A stretch of 64,000 nt of DNA from Hyperoplus lanceolatus (GCA_026929865.2 CM049410.1:16666001-16730000); one strand, 5' to 3'. Counted from the first letter of the stretch, positions 1 to 34,748 are shown. Notes: generated from the letters alone by a model not told the origin. Numbers and translations are program-made.

Positions 1-288
1 TAGATAGCTAACATACTGAATACTGTGCATGGTGTATGCAACTGATCATATCTTTTCTGTACATGCCTCATGTTTCCTGTAATGGTGCATTCAAGAGAAA
101 ATGTAACAAGATAGTCACCACCGAAACGTGACTGCAATAGATAAAGAATTTCCCAGGAAGGAGGTCTAAAGAGCTACCATGCTGGCAACACTTTGTCTTT
201 GACACTGGGTCACTTGGTCAGAAGGATAAAATCAAACAGAGTTAAAAAAAAACAACAAGTAAACATAATTATATTCTTTGAGCTTCAC

Positions 289-3200
289 CTGATAAAGGGC
301 TCTCTGTTCATGTTGGGACCGATTACTTCCATGCTACTGGTGTAGACCAGGGACTGGATGCCGCACTCCACACAGGCATTTATAACATTTTCCGTTCCTG
401 AGGAGAGAGGAAACATTGTCATTTAAGAGATTGAGGATGTTGGGGTTGGCTGAATTAGACCCAGTTTTATTGGGCAACACATAAGCTTCTCAATTTTCCA
501 AAGCCACGCGACTGCTTCTGGCACAGCTGGATTTCTTAAGTGTGTTTGCAAACAGAGTTGACAGCCTAAAACGTGAACGTTTTTCAATGCTTATTTGTAC
601 TGGAATCAAAGAACGGGATGAAAGTCTTGAAATTACAATTGGACGCACAAGAAGAAGATCCACAGGAAATAATATTGTGTGGCACGAAATCCCTTTGTTT
701 TCCGTTTAGCTGAGGGGAAGAAAACACGTTTTTCACATTCTTTATGAAGTTGACGTGCTGAGGAAATAAATATGGTTTGCAGTTTTCCATATTTAGACTT
801 TAAGTAGCCTGTAGTTAGTTTGTCCATACATACAGGGAGAAGAGGGGAAAGGGACAAAGGCCACAGGCAGAGTTACATCTGGTCCAGTTTGGCAGACGAT
901 GAAAAGATGTCCCTGATTAGTCTGTCCTGGAATCTTTCAGGAATGATTATTCTGGTTTTACACTTAATTTGCCTTTGTAACCATGCGAGAAAACCGATTT
1001 TCAGAACTTCAAACAGACAAAAAAATCTGCAGATGGACAGGAAACTTGCAGAAAAATACCTGACGACACAAAGACTAAACAATAAAAATGTGGCCCTACG
1101 ACTTGAAGTATTTATGTCTATGTCGGACATCTACCCAATTTCTAATACTCTGGAAAAATGAAGACCACTCCAAATTTTTCAATGACAATAGTTGGGGGGG
1201 GGGGGGGGAGGGATTTACTATAGAATAAAACATAGGAGGATATGGCACTCCTGACGACAAGGTCTTCAGGAGTGTCTTTCACTGATGCACACTAGCTCAA
1301 GTAGCGGTTAGAGTCTGTGCTATGCACGCAATCTGAATGCCAGAATACACAAAGCCTCAGCATCTGTAAATATAAATAGGAAGTATAATAACTTGGAAGT
1401 ATAATGTTTTCAACTCTTATACAGAGGTAACAGCTGGGAGGATAGCAAGTGAGATTTCATCTGAGATGAAGAGGGAGTTAAAAGTATTCTGAAATATGCA
1501 CAGAGGAAAAATATCAAATTCTTGTCATATTTCTGAACTGGAGGAATCCAGACTGAACCACTCTGCTAACTGAGTGAAACAGAGTTCGAGACAAATCCTC
1601 AGCTTTATACAGGTGGAAAAAACAAACAACACGTTTGATTAAGATAAAGATTTTCAGGTGAAACAATAATATTAAATCAGACAAATTCCAGACATAGTAA
1701 GTCATCAATTAAATTTCCGTATCTGTAAAAGGGTCTGTTGTACTCCTATCGACAGAGGGACTATTTGAAAAGCGTACAGATGAGTCTGCACTAACAGATG
1801 ACAAAAGTTTCTTTTGTGTATTTGCTGAATCACTGCAGACTATGTACGGTCAGACCTAAGCCTCACCACATGCCACTGACGGACATTAACCCTGAGACAC
1901 AAACAAAAAATACCGGTATGCAACACAGTTCACTTACTTACTTCATTCATTATTCTCTGTCTTGATTTAAATAAAAATAAGTAACGTTCATTCAAAATCA
2001 CCTGATGTGCTCCATACTTGCATACAGCATTGGCCATCAAGATCTATGAATCCTTAGCAATGTTTGGAGGGATAAGTCTGACAATAGATTTGTTATTGTT
2101 CCAAAAAGAGAGGGAAACTCTGTCGGTTCATTAGGATACCCGTGGCTCACATAGAAGATAAGGCCAAGATTATTTAGTGTATATAAGACTTGAATTATTT
2201 TCAGGCTCTAAACAACCTTTATATTATACATCATGTGACACTTACCACGCCATTGAAACACAAATTAATAGGGTTAAGTAGTTAAGAGCAGGGTGACCTG
2301 CCATGCTTTACTCTGCAATACAGTGTAGCTTTACATTAACCATTACTTTCTCAAAAACAAAAAAGTTAACAAGTTAGTATTCAATTAAAACAAAACAATG
2401 AAAACTATGCTTATAATTCACAGGTTTGAGTATCAGAAAGTAATGTCACACCAGGTACGGTCAACACCACTGGCTTATGGCCAATTGTCTTAATATTCAG
2501 CATAACATATTTACGACCGCGATTCAATAAACCAAGGTTTTAAAACAAGTCCTTGAAAATATTCCAGGCGTGGGTTTCCTCTGTTTTGTGGTTTCCTGCA
2601 GTAAAACACTTATGAAACTGAATAAGCCATCCCATCCCTTTCCCTTGTAATAATTGTCACTCCCTTGCGGTCTCACCAGTGACGTTGACGGAGTAGATGA
2701 GCGTCTCTGGGATCCTGTGCCAGACATCCACCAGGCTGGCTGTGTGTATGACCACGTCAGCCCCGCGTGAAGCCTCCACAACACTGCTGTAGTCTGTGAT
2801 GTCGCCCTGTATGACCACCACCTGTGTCCGCTCTAAAAGGGAGAGACAGGAAAGACAGTCTAAACTGAGTGATATTGAATGAGATAGCCCGGATCAGCGC
2901 TGTTTTCCTAAGAACCCAGAGGCATGTAAATACATCAGAAAAAAGGCGGAAACTAGTCTCTATTCACCAACAATACACACAGTAGGCTACATCTTCAACT
3001 GGGAAATAATGATATATTAAAGAAAAACCCAGATCTTGCGTTTTTAGCTAACCTAGTAATTACCTACTGTACTATACATTTTATCGTCACACCAAACTCT
3101 CTCACACCAGATAAATAGTTTGTGGGATTTCATGATGCTTCTCATTAAGGCAACAATGTTCAATAGCTTCGGGGGTTTATGAAGGTCTTCGAATGTGGTT

Positions 3201-5638
3201 TATCTCGGCTCTCTTGCGCTGTCCTTGACATACCGACAGATAACGAGAGGACAGTCCCGTATCTGACATGGGAAGGGTCTACTGGACTTTTGAACATTGA
3301 GTTGGGACTGTGTTGCAATTCAGACACTCCTCATGCAGTTTGCATTCACAACTGTAACTTTATTTACACCATGGATATTTAATTACAGATGTGTTCACCA
3401 ATTAAAATCAACCACACATGACTCAACGTGCAATTTTCCTTGATGGGCTGTGAGCATAGACTGTATATAAATGAGGCAGTAACATGAAGACTCATTCTCT
3501 TGTTACTGTTAGCTGATCTCTCAGGCGTCCTAACGTCCCTTCATCAACAAAAGGTCCCAGTCCGTGTGATGAAAGTGATGAAAGCTGAACAAAGCATTTT
3601 CCACTGTGGGCTAGAGGCGCCATTCGTAATTCCTGACACTGAGGAAGGGAAACGCTGACTTCTGTTCAGTGTAATTTATTGTGTCTAGTGTTCCGTGATG
3701 GGGAATCTACTGCAAAAGGATAGATTTTCAAACTTCCAATGACTTCACACTGAGAAGTTGAACTACAAACTTCCCTAGGGAGGAATCTATTGTAGTTTGG
3801 TTAACCAAAACTACTTAGTAGTTCAAACTTCTTTGTCAAAATGTTCAAATTGACCATGTACATGTGATATGAAATTCTGACAAAATATAATACAAAAAAT
3901 TCACATGCCAGCAAAAATATACCACAGAGTTTATTGCAGAAACTGAAGGGGCTCATCGATGGGGGTTCAATTAGAGAAGCAATCTTAAAATTCAAAAAAT
4001 TATTCCTTTCATAGCCCAATAAAAGTTCGTATTTTCCATACTTAACTACACAAGCAAATGGCAGAAAACTAATTTAACTCCCTGAATCACTATCCAAATA
4101 ATAGTTGAACTACCAGCAAGCTACTGCAAATTGTAGTTAAACTACAAGCATTTAACTACTCCCCAACACTGAATTTATTGTATCTAATGCAACTTCTTCC
4201 ATGCTTTCTAACCATGAAGAAAAAACCTGTTCAACTTTTGATTAGTTTACTTAAGTGAAGTTTTCCCACGTTTTAAACTCCTCAAAAACCAGAAATGTCA
4301 GCCTGTGAACGCCTAAGGTCACCACTCCTGGTATTCTTTTTGTCGATAGGTTCAATGACAAGTAAAGACAGCTCTATCCTGGCACAGGAAATAAGAGGGT
4401 GTTGGCTATCCTGGATTCACACAAGCTGTACTGTCTGCACAGTGACCCTGGGACAGTCCAGCATGATGTGAGGGGAATTATTGTCAGGCTATGTTAAAAT
4501 TTTCCATATAGATAGACACAGCATTCAGCAGCTGCAGCTCAGTCAAATTCACCATCACCAGCTCTCAAACTAGAACACTGGGTCAACTTCTTCTGTTATT
4601 TTAGATGTCACATTGTGTTCTGCTTAAGGTTAGGTTATTTATTTTTTTAACCCAACCCAGTTTATTTTAGTGAGCATATATCATTTACAGCACTTATTCA
4701 AACTAAGGCAATTCAACAAGATAGTTTACAGTAGGTGCATGGTTTTTCCCTATATATATATATATATATAATATATATATAATTTTCAGATACAATGTGA
4801 TCCTCTTCAAGCAGAAATCATATGGAAGAAAAGCCTATGCTTTAACCAGTGAACCGGATTTAAAACCAGTGAACCGGATTTAAAAGCTGAAAATAAATAA
4901 AAGCAACAGCTCAATCCGTGTACCTTCCGTTCAATCCATATCAGTTTGGAAATCAAAACACGGAAAAAAAACTGTTTGATTTCATTTTTAATTATTTGTT
5001 CAATTAAAAAAAAAAAAAAAACGGACTGTTTTATTCAAAATATGCCTGTAAAACATGAATTGATTGCCATTTCTTATTGTTTATTTTCCATGTCACCCTT
5101 TACATACGTAAATGGGAAAGGAGACAAACAGAAAATGTAAAAAGTGTGCATTTTAATTTTTTTAAGTTCCAAATAATAATTTATATTAATCAGCGGGTTA
5201 AACTGTGTCCCGCTGCCACAATGCCACGGCCAGGATGATTATTAAAAAAACAGGTCACTTTTCGTTTTTCGTGTTTTGATTTCCAAACGGATATGGATTG
5301 AACGGAATGTACACGGATTCAGCTCCATAGCAAAACGTATGCATGTCGAATTGAAGTAAGACTAATGTGAATTTAGGATTTTTTTGAGTTTCATCTTTAC
5401 AACGTGTCCTACTTCGATAATAGGGAGTAGAACCAGAGCAGAACTAACAAAGAACGTCGCGTGCAAAGGTCGTCTTACCTGTGCTGTGTCCATTTAAACT
5501 TGCGTCAATGTGTTTGTCGAACACGCGCACCTCGGCCAGATTCTCCCCCTTCTCCAGTAAAACCCTCAACAGGTGCCTCCCGAGGAAACCGCAACCTCCG
5601 GTTATCAGATACACGAGCCCTCGCTGGTTTTCAGACAT
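289..5638 (-). CDS. hsd3b7: 3-beta-hydroxysteroid dehydrogenase type 7, 5' three coding exons (partial)
   Basis: Coding exons read on the minus strand are 5479-5638, 2677-2832 and 289-397, each bounded by GT/AG; the rest lies off the left edge. Exon 1 encodes the short-chain-dehydrogenase NAD(P)-binding start, with TGGCGFLG about 12 residues from the N-terminus and then a VRVFDKH strand. Exon 2 carries VVIQGDIT and [13 protein letters not shown]; exon 3 carries [19 protein letters not shown]. This matches the 3-beta-HSD family. The catalytic YxxxK is not in the window. In the family, HSD3B7 is an ER enzyme that oxidises the 3-beta-OH of 7-alpha-hydroxylated sterols in bile-acid synthesis. Type 7 rather than steroidogenic hsd3b1/2 is inferred from sequence style and from adjacency to setd1a, as in human. 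The start at 5638 is preferred over an in-frame ATG at 5713 because a TATA box lies between them. Confidence 0.85.
398..2676 (-). other. hsd3b7 intron between coding exons 2 and 3
   Basis: AT-rich intron. Apart from a homopolymer run of about 15 G at 1194-1208, I recognise no gene, RNA or repeat family in it. Short ORFs here have no recognisable protein similarity. Confidence 0.6.
4844..4883. repeat. 20-bp tandem duplication
   Basis: The unit AACCAGTGAACCGGATTTAA occurs twice head-to-tail with no mismatch, immediately left of the inverted-repeat element that starts near 4908. Confidence 0.9.
4908..5324. mobile_element. MITE-like element with ~50-bp terminal inverted repeats
   Basis: The left end (from AATCCGTGTACCTTCCGTTC) and the reverse complement of the right end (AATCCGTGTACATTCCGTTC) pair over about 50 bp with a few mismatches, extending through GGAAATCAAAACACG. 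The interior is short and non-coding. No clear target duplication is visible, so the superfamily is not assigned. Confidence 0.7.
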
Positions 5639-5688
5639 TCTTACAGACTCCGGTGCAGTGTCAGCTGTGGACGAGGCAGTCACTCCCC

Positions 5689-5697
5689 CTTTATATA
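5689..5697 (-). promoter_or_regulatory. TATA box of hsd3b7
   Basis: The minus strand reads TATATAAAG here, about 50 nt upstream of the chosen ATG at 5638. That spacing allows a transcription start near 5665 and a 5' leader of about 25-30 nt. It also places the more distal in-frame ATG (5713) upstream of transcription. No experimental evidence is available. Confidence 0.5.
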
Positions 5698-5713
5698 CAG
5701 CCCTGCACAACAA

Positions 5714-8700
5714 CCAACCAATGAGAAGGGAACTCAGTTTTCTTTTTAACCCTTTACTGTTAGCCTATGCAACGTCCTTAAACTGTAGTTGGCATGCATT
5801 TTTTTAAATACATATATATTGCCAAACATTAGGCACATGTTGCATGTTCGTAATTAATAGGGTTCTCACTTAATTAATAAGCCATTAGGTCTGCAGTTTT
5901 AACTCATTATTTAAGATTTGGGTTTACAGGGGTTGAGTAGATTGAATGATTAGAAAAAGATGGTCAAACCGTTTTTTTTACAACCTGCCAAGAGACTCAA
6001 AAGCTGTTTTTATTATTTGCTTATAATTGATTTATAAAGGAATATTATTTCAATTACCACTAAGCCTACCATTTATCATGCCCTTAGTACAACCACGTTA
6101 TGAAAAGTGTCCAATTAAAATGTTTAGTTTAGTTTATTAGTTTATAATTTGGTGGGAAGTCCACTTTATTTAACTATACAGTAAAAGGAGCACCTTAAGT
6201 CTAGAAAGCTTTTTTTCTAGCTATGGTCCCTGGCCAGTTGTCATGACAGTAGGCACCCTAAAATACAATTGTTTAAAAGAAATAGATAACATCAATCCTA
6301 AGCACAATGGAGAAAGACATCCAATCATACCGCACACAATTGGAGCAAGCCCGTACAAGAAAGTACAGATAAAGGCAAGGACAAAGCAGGTCATGCAATT
6401 AAGATTATACAAAGTAAACAAGAAGGAAAAAAATCACAGCGACCACAATGAATGCTCATACAAGACATAACACGCAGCAGGTAGCATCAATGATGATGTC
6501 ACATCAAACACACACGCTATGTCTGACAGAGATTAAAGGTGCTGTAACTTTGGGTTTGGCAGGCTCAGCAAATGTAAACAAGTCCCCCTGCCCTGAAACT
6601 CTACAGTGCCCCTTTAATGTGTGCAGTTATCAAACATCCATCTTTCAAGGTGATTCCAGAGGAGGACACCCTTAATATACTTGTGATCCTTTGACCTTTT
6701 GGAACTTAGGTTTATGTCATCCTAGATTTGGAAGTGCTCGCTAAAACGGGAGAAGCTCTTTCTGTTCATGTGCACCTAAAGTTTGGATTGAAATATTACC
6801 ATCACTGTGGCAAGGACCTAATAATAGTGGATGTGCACATTACGTTGGTATGCACTTAAAGTGAAACAGCTGACTGCACTCCAACTCCCAAAAGCACACA
6901 GTTAATTTACAGCCTCTGCACTCCCAACAAAGTTAAGATTGTGTCTTGTGTATTAGGATGGTAGTTATTATCTTATTGAAACGAGATCCACCTGTTCTCC
7001 AAACAAGTCATTATTACATGTGAACAAACTATTTGATTTGTTAGCTCTCCATTGATATTGTTTGCACAAGAACCTTCTGCATAATATCCTTCTATTGGGA
7101 CTTCAGAGATACATGGTTTAGAAATATGGTTTAATGTGAACGATACACCATAAAATAATACAAAAAGCTTTAAATCAGCTCAATCTGGAATAGTCTATGA
7201 TTATTCATAAACCTAAATGTCTAATGTAGCCGTCCAATATGTTAAGATATACAGTATATGTTAAGGTTTAGACATTCTTAGTTTTTGTCTTCCCAAGTAT
7301 TACTGTCAATGGCAAGTGAAAATACTGTGCACTCAAAATACTTTTTCATACAGTCTGATATTTTTATATGGTTTTGGATGAATAAATATATCCACAAGGA
7401 ATATGGACGAATTAACTGGAGTACAACCGGATATAAATATATATCTTAGCTTACCTCGAACTGCAGCCAAATTCACTGTCAAGGCCATTACACACCATTA
7501 CTGAAGGTCACACATCAACACATTAAGATACTGGTACAAAGGTATGTCATAAATGGAGGCACTTGGTCATGCATCAAAGTATAAGAGAAACTGAAATTTG
7601 GTCCAGATGACTGTCACAGTCAGTGGATCAATATAAAACTTTAACACTTCATCATCAAGTTAAGATGATTGTCTTTACAGGTCAATTTTGAATGGTCATT
7701 TTATTTTTAAGCCAAAACAATCTTGACTTGTTATATGTTTAGAAACTTGAACTTTTTAATTCTGCTCCATATGTCTTATATTTGTCTGTTTTGCAAGGTG
7801 TTGGACAGAAGGAACAACATTTTGTTTTTTATGTATGCAAGTACACAATGACGTCAGACCTTGATGCTGAGTGACATCACAGGCAAATGATCAGACTTTG
7901 TGTAGCCCCTCTGGAGCCACAAAAGCCAGATAATACACTTTACTGTTCAACTTTAAAATGTTACCTTGCCATTTCCCATCAAAACAGGTCAGTGTCACGT
8001 GGTATTTCATATTATAACATCATACCATATAAGATCAGAGTTTCTCATGTATATTATTTTAAGGGTTCTTGATAAGAGCATTTGGGAACTTGCTGTCTCA
8101 TCGCAACAATAAGACAAGTACTTTTACTGTATCTCCAAACAGAAAAATAATATCCTGCCATTTCCAGTTTCAGCCAGCCTTCTCGTGACTCACAGGAAGA
8201 TCGTGAATAACATTTTGCCCACAAACAAAGAGAGGTGCCTATTACAGGTATTGGGTAAGTTTAGTTCTGGCATAAAGTGCGCCTCAAAATTACCAGTCTA
8301 ACTGAATTGTCCTTATGAAACATAGATCAAAGTATTGGCAAAGATTTAGCAACAAACTTCACCATGTGTGCTGTGAGCGTCACCAGCTCTCCCTTTCCTA
8401 TTGTCATCTGGTGTCTGATGTATTCTAGACTTTGCAGGCCAGGATTTCAGCACTTCCTCTCTTTGCTTACAAACAGGAAATATGAAAGTTGCAGGTGCAT
8501 TATGGCTTCATTTCATGTTAACTCTGTAAAGGAGGAAATATGACTTTGTAGTTTTACACTATGCAGGCAACTTCCTGTTGATACACCACATTAACCAGCT
8601 AGGTGTTTATATTTACCCTATATATATCTAGAATGAAGATCAATTCATTTGTTTGTCAGGATCCTTTAGACACTAAAAGTAATCTACAAAATCCTTCCAT

Positions 8701-8767
8701 ACTGGATGAACCTCAGTGCTTATAACAGTAGTAGGACACGAAGTTATTGAAAAACATTAAGTTTTAA
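5714..8767. other. Intergenic region between hsd3b7 promoter and setd1a 3' end
   Basis: The promoter of hsd3b7 and the 3' end of setd1a both lie on the minus strand, so this is the spacer between the setd1a transcript end and hsd3b7. Apart from a short TTAA-flanked MITE at 6532-6618 I recognise nothing. The small ORFs are not supported. Confidence 0.5.
6532..6618. mobile_element. Short TTAA-flanked MITE
   Basis: It starts ATTAAAGGTGCTGTA and ends TACAGTGCCCCTTTAAT, which is inverted at both ends and flanked by TTAA. The terminal motif is shared with the longer copies at 21482-21928 and 56613-57096, so it is probably a deletion derivative of the same or a related family. Confidence 0.55.
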
Positions 8768-10856
8768 TTTATTTAAAAAATATTTTAATGCACCATTAAT
8801 AAAGGGTCCAACGCATTAATACAAGAGAAATATTGCAAATAATATTAAAATAATCATCAAATTAAACAGAAAAAACAATTAAAAAAATAAATGAATGGAA
8901 GGTATGTACATGTTTCCTTCTCGTTGAGAGAGGAAAAGGAACAACTTATTTACAGCTTTAAATCAGTGTGTTTCTACGAGAAACAAACACCTCTACAATA
9001 TTTACAAGAACTTTAGATTTTTTTTTCCTTTCATCTTTTTATCCTGTAGGAAAGAGGGTTGGGTTTGTACTGAAAGGCTTTCATTGCAACAGAAAACAAA
9101 TAATCTTACAGATCTTTCTGTTTGGGAGGGAACAAAATAAAGAGGTCTTCTGCTAGGTAAAAGTTCAAAATGAAAGTTAAACTTTGGACGGCCATAGCCA
9201 TATGAAAAACAGACACAACACAAGGACCGTAGACAGTGTTAACACGAACCTGCTATCTATATATCGTTCCAACCATCTACACTGCAAACACAACGTAAGC
9301 AGGACATTTGTTTGCCGTAAGCTGATAAATCATTCAGGGAAGGATGTTTTTTGTTGGGTGAACGACTCCACACTCAAATAAAATCCATACTAATGCATTC
9401 TGGAAAGGCCCACAAAACAGAGAGAGAGAGCAAGAGAGAGAGATAAAAAAAAAGTGTACTTAACAAGAACCTTTGAAGAGACCTGATCTAATCAAATAAA
9501 TGTGCCTTTTAAAAACATCCGTAGTACACAGACTACGTTTAACACTGAGCACACATTTTTACTAGGAACTGCAGGAGTTTGGTGGTAACCTTTGCTTTAA
9601 CGGCTGATGTAAAACAAAGTTGCAGTTTGCTAAGTGTTGAAATAAGGATCTGACAATTGCTGGTGGTAACCAAATACGATAATACCGTGGAAGGAACAAT
9701 TAAACACACACAGACAGACAGACAGACAGACAGATCCTATTAAACGAACACAACAAGTTCTCCTCAAGACCTTACATTGAAGTAGCTTTAAACTTGGGGA
9801 AAAATTAAGAAAAAAAATAAAAATAATGTTGTGCGAATCCTGCAGACATAAATTAGACGGTCACCTACAAACTAAACAAGATTTTAGCTGCAACTTAACC
9901 GACATATTTTTAGGGTGGGTTAAAAACAATAGAACAAATGAGTTAACTCTCATCCAGACTGAAGGCTGTGGCGAATCAGGAGAGTAACACACAGAGGAGA
10001 CGGAAAATGACAGTTTTATAGAGCTGGTGAATCACAAGCTACTAAGGACAGTGGGTGGGTAAACTGAAGCTCATCTAACTGTAAGATGCTTACAGCTTAT
10101 GCAACTAAATACCATAAATAACAGCAATAGTAATATTATTAATATATAATACTATGAAATTAAATTTAAAAAAAATGAAGAAGCTCCAAAACAATCTTCA
10201 CACTTGGAAATCTTTGCATAACTAAAGACCGGATTGATTGAAGTTTGTCATCTTAAAAGTGCGCCCTTAACAAGCGCTTTTAAAAACCCTGAATTTATCT
10301 GATATTCCTGTGCGTCTGTGTGCGGATCTGGGTGGGTGGTGGGAGCAGGGAGGGCTTTGACACTGGACGGGGGATCCAGGCTGTAGATTATGTGAGCTGA
10401 CGTAGACATAAAATACCAGTGTTTTTTAGTTTTTTGTGTGTTAACTTTGTGTTCCTTTAAATGAATATTGGCATGAAAATAAAAATACATTTGTTCCAGG
10501 CTGTTGGAACATATCACCCAATCGAGTCAAACAATACTGCCACAGAAGAGCTTATGATGAACCTGCACCCCCCCCACCCCACCCCCCTCAAAGTTTACAC
10601 ATGCCAGGTTAACACAAACCCCTCACACACACGGCTTGTGAAACTGCCAAGTCAATGAAAAGTGCAAGTGTGTGTGTGTATCTGTTTCCAGGGTATTGGG
10701 GGGACGGCGGTGAGGACTGGATCCAGAGGACTGGATCCAGAGGACTGGAAGGGGGTATCAAAACGGTGGCCTTGTTTTGAGGTACACTTTGATGAAGGTT
10801 AACTGGGGGGTGGGGTGGGGTGTAGATCAGGCTGGCCCATGAGAGAAGTTAGTCCA
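8768..10856 (-). other. Probable setd1a 3' UTR and downstream region
   Basis: Minus-strand sequence following the setd1a stop codon. A minus-strand AATAAA lies at 8768-8773, so a long 3' UTR of about 2 kb is possible. I see no intron signal or ORF of note. The region includes a CAGA microsatellite near 9709-9735, a GA-rich run near 9418-9444 and a short tandem repeat of GAGGACTGGATCCA units at about 10716-10750. The true polyadenylation site cannot be decided from sequence alone. Confidence 0.35.
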
Positions 10857-31397
<20,541 letters not shown>

Positions 31398-32532
31398 CCT
31401 ACAACTGAGAGTCAGAGGAAAAACATTATTTCAGACAGTGCAGCAGCAGCAGCTACTGTTATGAACACAAGAACAATGTCATCATCATCATGAGGGGTAA
31501 AGCTTTAATAAATTAGGTGCGAAATAGAACTATACTGAAGTTAAATGCTGCAGTAATTACCGCCGATGTATAATTTACTGCTGGCAGGCGGTACACTATA
31601 TTAAAACGCTCAAGTTAAAGTTCCTTTATCATATATTCACAATCACAACAAATACCGAAGTAGTTGTTGGCATTGAAATTCCTAAATCTCAGGTCCTCCA
31701 GCAGTGCAACATACATAAAAAATAAGAAATAATGCCGTAAGAATAACAGAGAATCTAAGACATAAAAAAGACATCAGTACATACATATACATACAATTAT
31801 GTATAAAATATTTCAAATAGAATAGAATATAATGTAGAATAAAATGCTGTACAGTAGAGTGGAATGTGAGGATTTCCGAACAGGTGGTATAAAAAACTAT
31901 TTAAAAAAATAACATAATAGTATGAACTGGAGGTATAACCATAGACGTATATACGTACATGTAGGAACAGAGCAAAACGTAAACGTAACACAACGACGAG
32001 CTGCGTCACATCAGTTAGCCAAACATTGACTTTCCTGGCAACTGTCTGTAAATAGCAGTTTTCAATGCAACCCAAAAAGATATTAATAAACAAACGGGAT
32101 AATATTCAGGACTAAAGATGCCGCGTGCTGTCAAAACAATGACCATCGTTACGTCACTGACCAGTTAGTTGAGCTAGTAGCCTAGCTAACCGCACCACCA
32201 AAATGCAAAGAAACTATGTTTTCCAGCTCAGACATAGATCTCACGTTACATACAGGTTGAATCGGGTAGTAACGTAGTAACACCATCATCGGTAGCGATT
32301 ACAATTAGATAACACAAACCGATGATAAATTACTTATGCCTTCTCGCTTTAGCTAGGACAAGTGAACGCTACCGTTGGCTAATGCTAACTAGCAAGAGTA
32401 CCAAGTTAGGAGTCAAACTCTGATCTTATTGCCCCTTGGCCTGCTATGATAATGTTTCATACGTAACACTTTTGTTATGCTGAGGCTTCGATGGCTTGTT
32501 TTGCCTCCATTTTAGCTATTTTCAGACCCCAC

Positions 32533-32830
32533 CTCTGCCGAGACCTCAGTGCCCGCTCATCCGAAAGTAGCACCCCGCCGCTGCAGCCAGGCCCGCGGGA
32601 CGGAGCAGAAAAACACTGAGTCCCCAAAAGAAAAGGGACGCCTCCGACTCGGCGCCACGGCAAAACTGACTAGCTAAAACGATACCGCTAGCATTCCGGT
32701 TCTTAGACGAGGCAGCTGCACTTCTCTGTGAGCAGTAAATCCATTGTTTTCGCTTTAAAATCCCTATATTGTTGAGAGAGCCGCCATCGCGTAACCAACC
32801 TGAAAGCCTCGCCTGTTCTCCATCAGTATA
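32533..32830 (-). promoter_or_regulatory. Probable setd1a promoter and non-coding first exon
   Basis: GC-richer sequence with CpGs 1.1-1.4 kb upstream of the setd1a ATG. The first coding exon has an AG acceptor one base before its ATG (exon from 31398), so a separate 5' exon is required. A plausible donor (GTGGGGTC on the minus strand, GT at 32531-32532) would end that exon at 32533. The transcription start is not defined. Confidence 0.45.
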
Positions 32831-34748
32831 TGTGAATGCAGCCCACGATTCCTGATCGGCACTTTCTTCACAACACGTTACCGGAAAAAATAAAAAGGGT
32901 AATAAAAAAATATATTTTTAAATAAATACGGATGCCACTACAGAAACATACACCACTATTAAGATAATAACACTTTCATGCATAGTTGCCACAGCGTTTA
33001 GCTGTTTGAAAGCTGTTTTCTTGTAAATGCGTGGGTTTTCACTGTGAGCCACCACAATGGATTTTATATTACTATTATATTTGTATTTTCTAGTTTTCAC
33101 ATGATATATCATGTTATTCATTGGGGGGTTTCAAATACATAACTCCTTGAAAATGTGTGTTTAAAAAAAGTTTAAAAAAAATTGATGCATAATGAGGAAA
33201 AAATCCTGACCGAGTATGATGTAATTCAATCATGATCGGGAGAAAAATATTTTAAGTAGCTAAACAACTGTTTTTTTTTAATATAAATAAACAAATTTGT
33301 ACCGTTGACAGAAAGTGTTCGAATCTGCTCCTACTGAACCAAGCCCAGGAAAGTGAACAATGCGCCCCTAGAGGCTGAGCACCACAACCAACAATAACTA
33401 CAGTTTTGTCAAATTGATTTATCAATAAAAAAGTCAATCCGAAAACCTTTTGGGGGATGATAGAAAAAGTGCATTCAAAATGTTAATTGAATCAAAATGA
33501 TTGTTGGCAAAATGTAGTAAAATGGCTCCTGTCCGTGTTTTATTACATATTTCCTTATTGGAAACTATTACTGATGCAGCTGCGTGTAAACAACACATTT
33601 ACATTTCACTTGTAACTAGTGGAGTTGAAGGTAGTTTTATCTATAGTTTATGCTGTTAGGCAGGTAAAGCTTAATTAATTATAGGGTTTAAGTATTCAAT
33701 CTTATTTACATACACACCTAAAGCTGTCAAATGTGGGTGAGTAAAAATAGCAGGTAGCAAAAAAGGGAAATACTCAAGTAAAGTACTACTATTATAATTT
33801 AGTTCAGTCAGTAACTGATTGTACTTATTTCACAGCAGCACACTGAACACTATTATATATGATTAGGGTCTGTTGTATTGAAGACTAATTAAAATATATT
33901 CACCTATGGAGACAGTTTATGGTAAGCAAGAGGATTCTTATCATTTTATGGCTTAATTAGCAGCTTTGTCTGGTCCAGAAAAGGAGAAATTTCAGAAAAC
34001 ATATTTAAATGTCATAATTTAAGCACTTTACAATCAAAATATGGACGGACTGGTTTCCACAAGAGAACGCTATTAAGTGTGACAACCCTTTTCCCTCTTT
34101 ATAGTGACAAACAGATAAGATAAAAACTATGTGAACTCCATGACGGGGAGCACAGTAGAAAAGTAGACAGAAATTAAATGAATATACTAGACATAAATAA
34201 TTATGGTAAGATAATGCTATCAACTTAAGCATGCTGAATACGGGTCAATTAAGTGTGCAAAAGCCAGATACATGGAAGAACATCATACTGTGTCGTATGC
34301 ACTGTAGGAAATTATTATTGTTTTGTATGTTATATATTTACTTCTTCGCTATTTATAGTTTGCGGTAAAGGATTGAGTTGCTTGAGTCATTTATTTGTTA
34401 ATACCAATTTAAAGATTATCTAAAGGGGATCACAGTTTTTATGATACCCAGACCTACATCTGGATAGTCATGGTCATTGTATCCATTTTAGCTCGTCAAC
34501 CACACTGATGTAACCAAATCTAGTTCAGACTGCTGACACAATCTGAAAGTTAAATTTAGCATTAAGCCTCACCCATTCTGCTCCCCATTAATAGTCCCCC
34601 ACTCTTTTAACTGCTGCTACCAAGAGGTCTGTATCAGTTTCTATGTATTACACAACTGTCTTAAGATCCATTTCTCTGCCTTAAAAACAATTACTTTAAT
34701 TAAGAATTTAAAACAAACAAGGAAACAGTTTACCAGATTCCAGTGCAT
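32831..34748. other. Intergenic region between setd1a and ccdc47
   Basis: Two minus-strand genes flank it in tandem. It is AT-rich, with no recognised gene, RNA or repeat family. Confidence 0.5.

Larger units (their letters stand above)
2833..5478 (-). other. hsd3b7 intron 1
   Basis: No coding sequence is recognised. It holds a TA-rich microsatellite around 4752-4782, a 20-bp tandem duplication at 4844-4883 and a MITE-like inverted-repeat element at 4908-5324, all listed separately. Confidence 0.6.

Noticed and set aside
5639..5713. N-terminal extension of hsd3b7 starting at an in-frame ATG at 5713
   Set aside because: A TATA box lies downstream of that ATG, and the extra 25 residues have no resemblance to the family start.
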